Assembly (NCBI GenBank): GCA_003247575.1
Contig: QJZC01000028.1
Location: 62,001 to 126,000, forward strand
Direction: 5' to 3'
Length of the DNA stretch: 64,000 nucleotides
Source of the DNA: Pseudomonadota bacterium
Lineage (GTDB): Bacteria > Myxococcota_A > UBA9160 > SZUA-336
Shown here: positions 59,946-64,000 of the stretch, in pieces
How the letters are laid out: the number at the start of each line of letters is the position of its first letter
How positions within the stretch are numbered: the first letter of the stretch is position 1
The notes under the pieces: generated by a model
Databases searched by the model: none
Told to the model about the DNA's origin: nothing
The model's input: only the letters and a program-made list of their open reading frames with translations
Position numbers and translations under genes: made by a program

Positions 59946-61949
59946 TCAGCGGGAGAAGGTCGGCCCCACGTAGATCGACTCTCCACTCACCTCTACGAAC
60001 GCGGCCAGGGGGAGCCAGGCGCCAACCCCCAGCCAGCGCCCCACCGGTAGCACGAGCGATGCTCGCGGACCGTCCTCGCCGATCATGGAAACAGACATGC
60101 GTGCCCCGCCGACCTCACCCGAGAGCGCCAGCTGCACCCGCGAGTCTGCGTCGAAGCGTGCGAAGATCGTGCTCCGAACCGCATGCGTCCGGTCGACACA
60201 CAGGGTCCCCTTCGGACAGCGCATTGTCGCGCCAGCGACCTGGCGGGACGCGCGGAGATCGTCCTTTCCACGCGACAGTGTCAGAGCTCCCACCGTCTCG
60301 TACTCGCCGTCGATGTACGCGCGCGTGACCGTGCCCAGAATCTGGGGTCGCTCCAAGTCTGCCGGCTCGGCCGTCAGCACGGCGCCATCTCGAATGGCCC
60401 GCTCGAGCCGCCGGATCCCTTCGAGCGTAGCCATCTGACCCGACTCGAGCGCGTCCAGCTTGCCTTGCTCCAGCGCGAACGCCACCTCGGACAGGAAAAG
60501 ACGCGAACGCGCCGCATCCAGCCCGTCTTGCTCGAACTCCGCTGCATCCCGCGCTTCCAGCACCACAGCGCGCGCGTCTCCAATCGTATCCCGCAACATG
60601 CCGGCGTCCGAGACGTAGACGCTGTCCAAGACGCCTCGCGTCACCAGGAGAGGCGCCGGAGATAGTCGCACGAAGGAGGTGCGCGCTCGCGGAAGGGAGA
60701 AAGAATCGGAGCGGAAGCCCAGGCTGGGGCCGGCTACGTCGGAGTCCGCCTCCTGGGGCTCACCTGCAAGTGAGTCTACCCAGCTGCGCGCCTCCTCGGC
60801 GCGAAGGCCAGACGGGAACTGGGCGAGATAATCGAGCGCGGCCTCGCGCAGCGCCTCGCCATCGGGACGCCAGCCTCGCAGCAGTCGCGCGGGCACAGAC
60901 AGAGCCACGTTCGTCGGAGTCATCGAGTCGCGCAACGCGCGCACCAGATCGGGCGAGAGCGCGATCTCCTCGTCCGCGAGGTCACTTCCGCCGACCAGAC
61001 CGAGCACGCGCCGAATGCGGTAGTCACGCGCTTCGCGATCGAGCACGGCTCGCACGTTGACGTCTTCTCGGCCGGCCCACTCGCGCGCCAGCTCTCCGAT
61101 CGTGTCCGATCTCTCACCGAGCTCGCTCAAGAGATCGAGGCCCAACTCCGGCGACCCACCCAGATAGGCGGCGACCGCCCGTGTGAACTGACCGCTCGGC
61201 GACTGCGATGCCTGCGCCTGCGCGCGAGCGTAGTCCTGATTCAGCAGTGCGGCGGCAACGGAGATGTCCCACGAGCGGACACTACCGTCTCTCACCTTCG
61301 GCCCGAATACATTCGTATGAGCTGCGATTGGAGCTGGGCCCAGCGTACCGAGCTGCGCCCAGCGATCCAGTAGCGAGAGTGCCTCCTCGGAGTTCGCGTC
61401 CAGCTCCACCGCACGTTGCAGCTCTGCAGACGCCCGTAGCAGCTGCCCCGAATCGAGTGCGGATCTCGCTGCCTCGAGCCGAGCGTCCAGTAGATCCTCG
61501 AGCTCGCGCTCACGCAGAGCCGAGTACAAAGTTCCACCCGCAGTCGTCGGCACCCCAGTGATCGAGCTCGCGAGGTCGGCCTCCAGCCACTCGAGCGCCC
61601 GATCTTCGGCGGGCGAGCGGACCTGGAGACTCCAGATCTCGCGAGCCATGTCTCGCACACCCGAGAGAAGCTTGCGCGGAGATCCGCTCGTCCAGGCTCG
61701 CACCCCGGTCTGGAGCGCGTGATCATGGATCTTCAGCCAGCGCGAGCGCCGATCCTCGCGCATCAGCTCACGAGCCCGTTCCGTCGTGGAGTGCTGTGGC
61801 TGTCCGACCTCCTGCAGGCGAGCAGCCAGATCCTCCGCGGATTCGGCCCACGCGCGCCCCTGGAACATCAAGACCAGCAACCCCGCGAGCGCCGCAGCGA
61901 CGACCGCGCGAACCGCCACTCGTACGACGACCTCCTGGCTAGTGGACAT
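59946..61949 (-). CDS. exported helical protein of unknown function
   Basis: The 667-residue protein begins with a signal peptide or anchor (VAVRAVVAAALAGLLVLMFQ then ARAWA-like GRAWAES). It is mostly alpha-helical, with TPR-like segments (SGQLLRASAELQRAVELDANSEEALSLLDRW, broken into two) in the first third and further helical repeats (AVAAYLGGSPELGLDLLSEL). The C-terminal third is beta-rich (SRVQLALSGEVGGARMSVSM, then LPVGRWLGVGAWLPLAAFVEV). No enzyme motif is visible. The ATG at 61949 overlaps the stop of the upstream lipoprotein gene by 11 bases, so the two are co-translated. Probably periplasmic. Confidence 0.7.
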   Translation of the reverse strand: MSTSQEVVVRVAVRAVVAAALAGLLVLMFQGRAWAESAEDLAARLQEVGQPQHSTTERARELMREDRRSRWLKIHDHALQTGVRAWTSGSPRKLLSGVRDMAREIWSLQVRSPAEDRALEWLEADLASSITGVPTTAGGTLYSALRERELEDLLDARLEAARSALDSGQLLRASAELQRAVELDANSEEALSLLDRWAQLGTLGPAPIAAHTNVFGPKVRDGSVRSWDISVAAALLNQDYARAQAQASQSPSGQFTRAVAAYLGGSPELGLDLLSELGERSDTIGELAREWAGREDVNVRAVLDREARDYRIRRVLGLVGGSDLADEEIALSPDLVRALRDSMTPTNVALSVPARLLRGWRPDGEALREAALDYLAQFPSGLRAEEARSWVDSLAGEPQEADSDVAGPSLGFRSDSFSLPRARTSFVRLSPAPLLVTRGVLDSVYVSDAGMLRDTIGDARAVVLEARDAAEFEQDGLDAARSRLFLSEVAFALEQGKLDALESGQMATLEGIRRLERAIRDGAVLTAEPADLERPQILGTVTRAYIDGEYETVGALTLSRGKDDLRASRQVAGATMRCPKGTLCVDRTHAVRSTIFARFDADSRVQLALSGEVGGARMSVSMIGEDGPRASLVLPVGRWLGVGAWLPLAAFVEVSGESIYVGPTFSR

Positions 61950-63000
61950 CGCTACGCACTCCCTCATGAAAGGCCAACAAAGACTCGATCTTGGCGCGCG
62001 CCTCCCGACGCAGGGTCGGCTTGCGCGCTTCCGACGCGAGCTCATACGCCGCGAAGGCCCGCTCCAAGTGGTGCTCGTAGCGAGAAACATTGAGCGGCTC
62101 ACGCGTCGTCTGCGCGCGCCGATGCTCCCGCCGCGCGACTTCCGCGTACAGATCTCCAAGGCGGATCAGATGCCGCGGGTACAGCTTGGACAGACGATGG
62201 TGGGTCACCAGTCGTTGACACACATCGATCGCGCCATCGATGTCGCCATCCGCCGCGTAGATCTCGACCTCGGCTTGCTCCAAGGCCTCGGACTCCAGCT
62301 GCGCCAGCGATGCGTACTCCGAATCACCGAGTGCGACTGCAAGCCCATTCCAAGCCCGGATCCAAGCGCGAATCGCCGGCAGCTGGCCCGCAGGCTCTGC
62401 TGCTTGCACGCTAGACGTGGTGGCCTCGGCAAGCGAGGAGAACACCTGCATGATCTCCCGATGGTCTCGAGCAGCCTTTGCGAGCAGGCGCTTCTCTGTC
62501 TCGACACGCACGAAGGCGTTCGCGGCATCTTCGTAGCGGCGCAGGCGTCCGAGTGCACGCGCCCGCGCGAACTCGATGACCAGATCCTCATCCGTCCAAA
62601 GCTCGGTCGACAGCCGCCCGTATACCGGCGCTGCTGCGAGCCTGGCTCCGAGCGGGGACCCGGGAGCGAGGCTCTGGCTCGAACCGGGCCCCTGCGCACC
62701 GATCGGGCTCAGCGAGAGGTTGTCCGTCGCTTCGGGCGCAGCACCTGCGCCCGGTTTGCGAAGCTGCTCCAAGCGCCACAACGCGACGTCGAAGGCATTG
62801 CGGCCATGATCATCCAGATGAGCATAGCTCTGGTATGTATCGTCACTCAGGTGCATCTGGAGGTCAGAGACGCTGAGTGCCAGCGCGCGTTCACGCAACA
62901 GGTCGGCAGGCGCCTTGCCCCCCGCACACGCACACAGGGCGGCCGCGCTGACGGATGCGGCCAGCAGCCTGGAAGTACGCAGTAGCAGAGAAAACGGCAT
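61939..63000 (-). CDS. putative lipoprotein, helical repeats
   Basis: The 353-residue protein has a signal peptide with a lipobox-like LCAC (LRTSRLLAASVSAAALCAC). Helical repeat segments follow (DDHGRNAFDVALWRLEQL, ALGRLRRYEDAANAFVRVE, DGAIDVCQRLVTHH, then HLERAFAAYELASEA). An in-frame ATG at 63015 adds five residues. TPR-like character and coupling to the next gene suggest a two-protein envelope assembly. I do not recognise a family. Confidence 0.68.
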   Translation of the reverse strand: MPFSLLLRTSRLLAASVSAAALCACAGGKAPADLLRERALALSVSDLQMHLSDDTYQSYAHLDDHGRNAFDVALWRLEQLRKPGAGAAPEATDNLSLSPIGAQGPGSSQSLAPGSPLGARLAAAPVYGRLSTELWTDEDLVIEFARARALGRLRRYEDAANAFVRVETEKRLLAKAARDHREIMQVFSSLAEATTSSVQAAEPAGQLPAIRAWIRAWNGLAVALGDSEYASLAQLESEALEQAEVEIYAADGDIDGAIDVCQRLVTHHRLSKLYPRHLIRLGDLYAEVARREHRRAQTTREPLNVSRYEHHLERAFAAYELASEARKPTLRREARAKIESLLAFHEGVRSDVH

Positions 63001-63188
63001 AGGCACGCTTGCCATCTCTGCAAGCGCTGCGCCACCGGCAAGAGTCGTCCCAAACCCCGGCGAACAGCCGGATGAAGCTCGTCCTGAGCCCCTAGGGTGC
63101 GAAGTTCAGTTCGCGTTGAGAAAATCGACAGCGCGCGCGCGACCTACGGTCGTGCGGAACAGATCCTCCGAACCTCAGCGCGAGCTGG

Positions 63189-63755
63189 TCAGCGCGAGCT
63201 GGGCTTCGCTGGGTCTCGGATCCATTCGTCGGGGACGCCCGAGAGCGACGCCTCGACTTGGAGCTCTCGTAGCCGACTCTGTGCAGCCTCGAGCGCCTTC
63301 TTGTCCCGCTTGAGCTGAGCGCGCAACTTCAGTATCTCGGGATCGCTCGGCGTGTCGGACGTACCGCCGATGGGGCTGTACTGATACGCTCCCTGCGAAC
63401 GCTCACGCACCTCACCGCGCGCCTCTTCGAGCTGCGCCTCGAGCAGACGGATCTCTGCCCGCACTTCACTGAAGGCGTTCTCCCAGTCTTCTCGGTCGCG
63501 TCCACCGGGCTCCGCAGGCTTCACCGGAGCGCGGGCCGGCCCGCGTGGGCGTAGCAATGAGTCGAGCCCGATCGATGGACGGGCGCCACCCCCAGAACGA
63601 GTCGCCGCCGACGTCTCTGGGCTGGTCTCCGCCTGCGGAGCGGAGGCGTCGGAGGACGCATCTTTGGCCTCCTCGCAACGGGCGGGAGCCGCGAGCAGAA
63701 GCCAGGACAGGACAAGGGCGACGGAGGTCGTGGTAGAGCGCATCATGAGCCTCAT
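63189..63755 (-). CDS. exported coiled-coil protein
   Basis: The 188-residue product has a signal peptide (TTTSVALVLSWLLLAAPARC-E), a Pro/Ala/Ser/Glu-rich disordered part, and a coiled coil from about residue 95 to 170 (NAFSEVRAEIRLLEAQLEEA, then LRAQLKRDKKALEAAQSRL). GAGGAAGG lies 9 bases before the ATG. A perfect TATAAT overlaps the first ATG, so transcription could begin there and translation at the internal ATG at 63746. Upstream member of the envelope trio. Function unknown. Confidence 0.65.
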   Translation of the reverse strand: MRLMMRSTTTSVALVLSWLLLAAPARCEEAKDASSDASAPQAETSPETSAATRSGGGARPSIGLDSLLRPRGPARAPVKPAEPGGRDREDWENAFSEVRAEIRLLEAQLEEARGEVRERSQGAYQYSPIGGTSDTPSDPEILKLRAQLKRDKKALEAAQSRLRELQVEASLSGVPDEWIRDPAKPSSR

Positions 63756-63893
63756 TATAGGCGGCCTTCCTCGACAATTCTGCCCCGTCCAGATTCGGGT
63801 GGGTCGGTCCTGGGATCAAGCACAACGCGCTCGCGTCCGAAGGAGTTCGGAGGAGAGGGAGCGGCTGACTTCCCGTTCTCGACGGACTGCCGG

Positions 63894-64000
63894 ATGGATC
63901 GCGAAAGACTGCACCGCCTATTGCGTTTGGGCTTCGAGAAGGGTGCTTCCGACATTCACTTTCAGGTCGGATGCCTCCCGCTCTATCGCTTCAACGGCGA
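63894..64000 (+). CDS. PilT-like type IV pilus retraction ATPase, 5' end
   Basis: Only the first 35 codons are visible: DRERLHRLLRLGFEKGASDI, then HFQVGCLPLYRFNG. The GASDIHFQVG motif with a Pro-Leu continuation is the N-terminal PAS-like signature of PilT/PilU-type secretion ATPases, which drive pilus retraction. The frame is open upstream; the ATG at 63894 is the family-like start. It could also be a GspE-like ATPase. MglA proteins regulate such motors, so the MglA-like gene at 20622 is relevant. Confidence 0.7.
   Translation, partial: MDRERLHRLLRLGFEKGASDIHFQVGCLPLYRFNG

Overview
The window is about 64 kb of high-GC, gene-dense bacterial chromosome with no insertion sequence, phage gene or CRISPR array that I could recognise. 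The gene set suggests a Gram-negative, uncultured member of the old deltaproteobacterial grade (Myxococcota, Desulfobacterota or Binatota-like). The signs are a free-standing MglA-type GTPase, DUF4388 and degenerate-receiver signalling proteins, a Hanks-type kinase with helical repeats, a PilT-like gene, outer-envelope lipoproteins, and coenzyme-A-linked catabolism through methylmalonyl-CoA mutase. The lineage is inference; no rRNA gene is present to settle it.

Layout. Positions 1-32270 are almost entirely minus strand. The order on the map is infC (cut by the left edge), thrS, a FlgT/DUF2066-like secreted protein, dnaE, guaA, guaB, a three-gene signalling cluster (cNMP-binding, receiver-DUF4388, receiver-GAF-degenerate GGDEF), miaB, an intergenic region with a likely new small RNA, a VWA/MoxR pair, ribBA, an mglA-like GTPase, a propionate/acyl-CoA operon (thiolase, hydroxyacyl-CoA dehydrogenase, carboxyltransferase, methylmalonyl-CoA mutase), era, rnc, mnmA, a cysteine desulfurase and a YihY-type membrane protein. 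A MacAB-like export operon lies on the plus strand (32346-35505) and overlaps tail-to-tail with comEA. The minus-strand block 35473-45352 is a tightly packed housekeeping operon: tilS, ftsH, cdaA, ybbR, glmM, pdxJ, nnrDE, tsaE, comEA. On the plus strand, 45523-49804 holds a repeat-kinase gene, an acyl-CoA ligase and a dihaem cytochrome. Then come a LuxR regulator, a 66-residue HTH protein, tRNA-Met(CAT) and thiC. The minus-strand block 53490-58762 carries queE, a DHH-family fusion protein, a dGTPase and a small membrane protein. The right end has an alanine-glyoxylate-type aminotransferase, three linked envelope genes of unknown function, and the first 35 codons of a pilT-like gene.

How the genes work together. 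There is an unusual concentration of tRNA maturation functions (MiaB, MnmA with a cysteine desulfurase, TilS, TsaE, QueE), of guanine-nucleotide functions (GuaA, GuaB, RibBA, QueE, dGTPase), and of second-messenger signalling (CdaA for c-di-AMP, a cNMP-binding protein, a dead GGDEF domain). Start codons other than ATG (GTG and TTG) and stop-start overlaps such as GTGA and ATGA are common, so many genes are probably translationally coupled.

The most interesting items are a plus-strand structured RNA candidate at about 16129-16285 with its own promoter and terminator, the DHH fusion protein at 54154-56793, the signalling trio upstream of guaBA, the kinase-ligase-cytochrome operon whose cytochrome gene lacks a normal start codon, and the uncharacterised envelope trio at 59946-63755.
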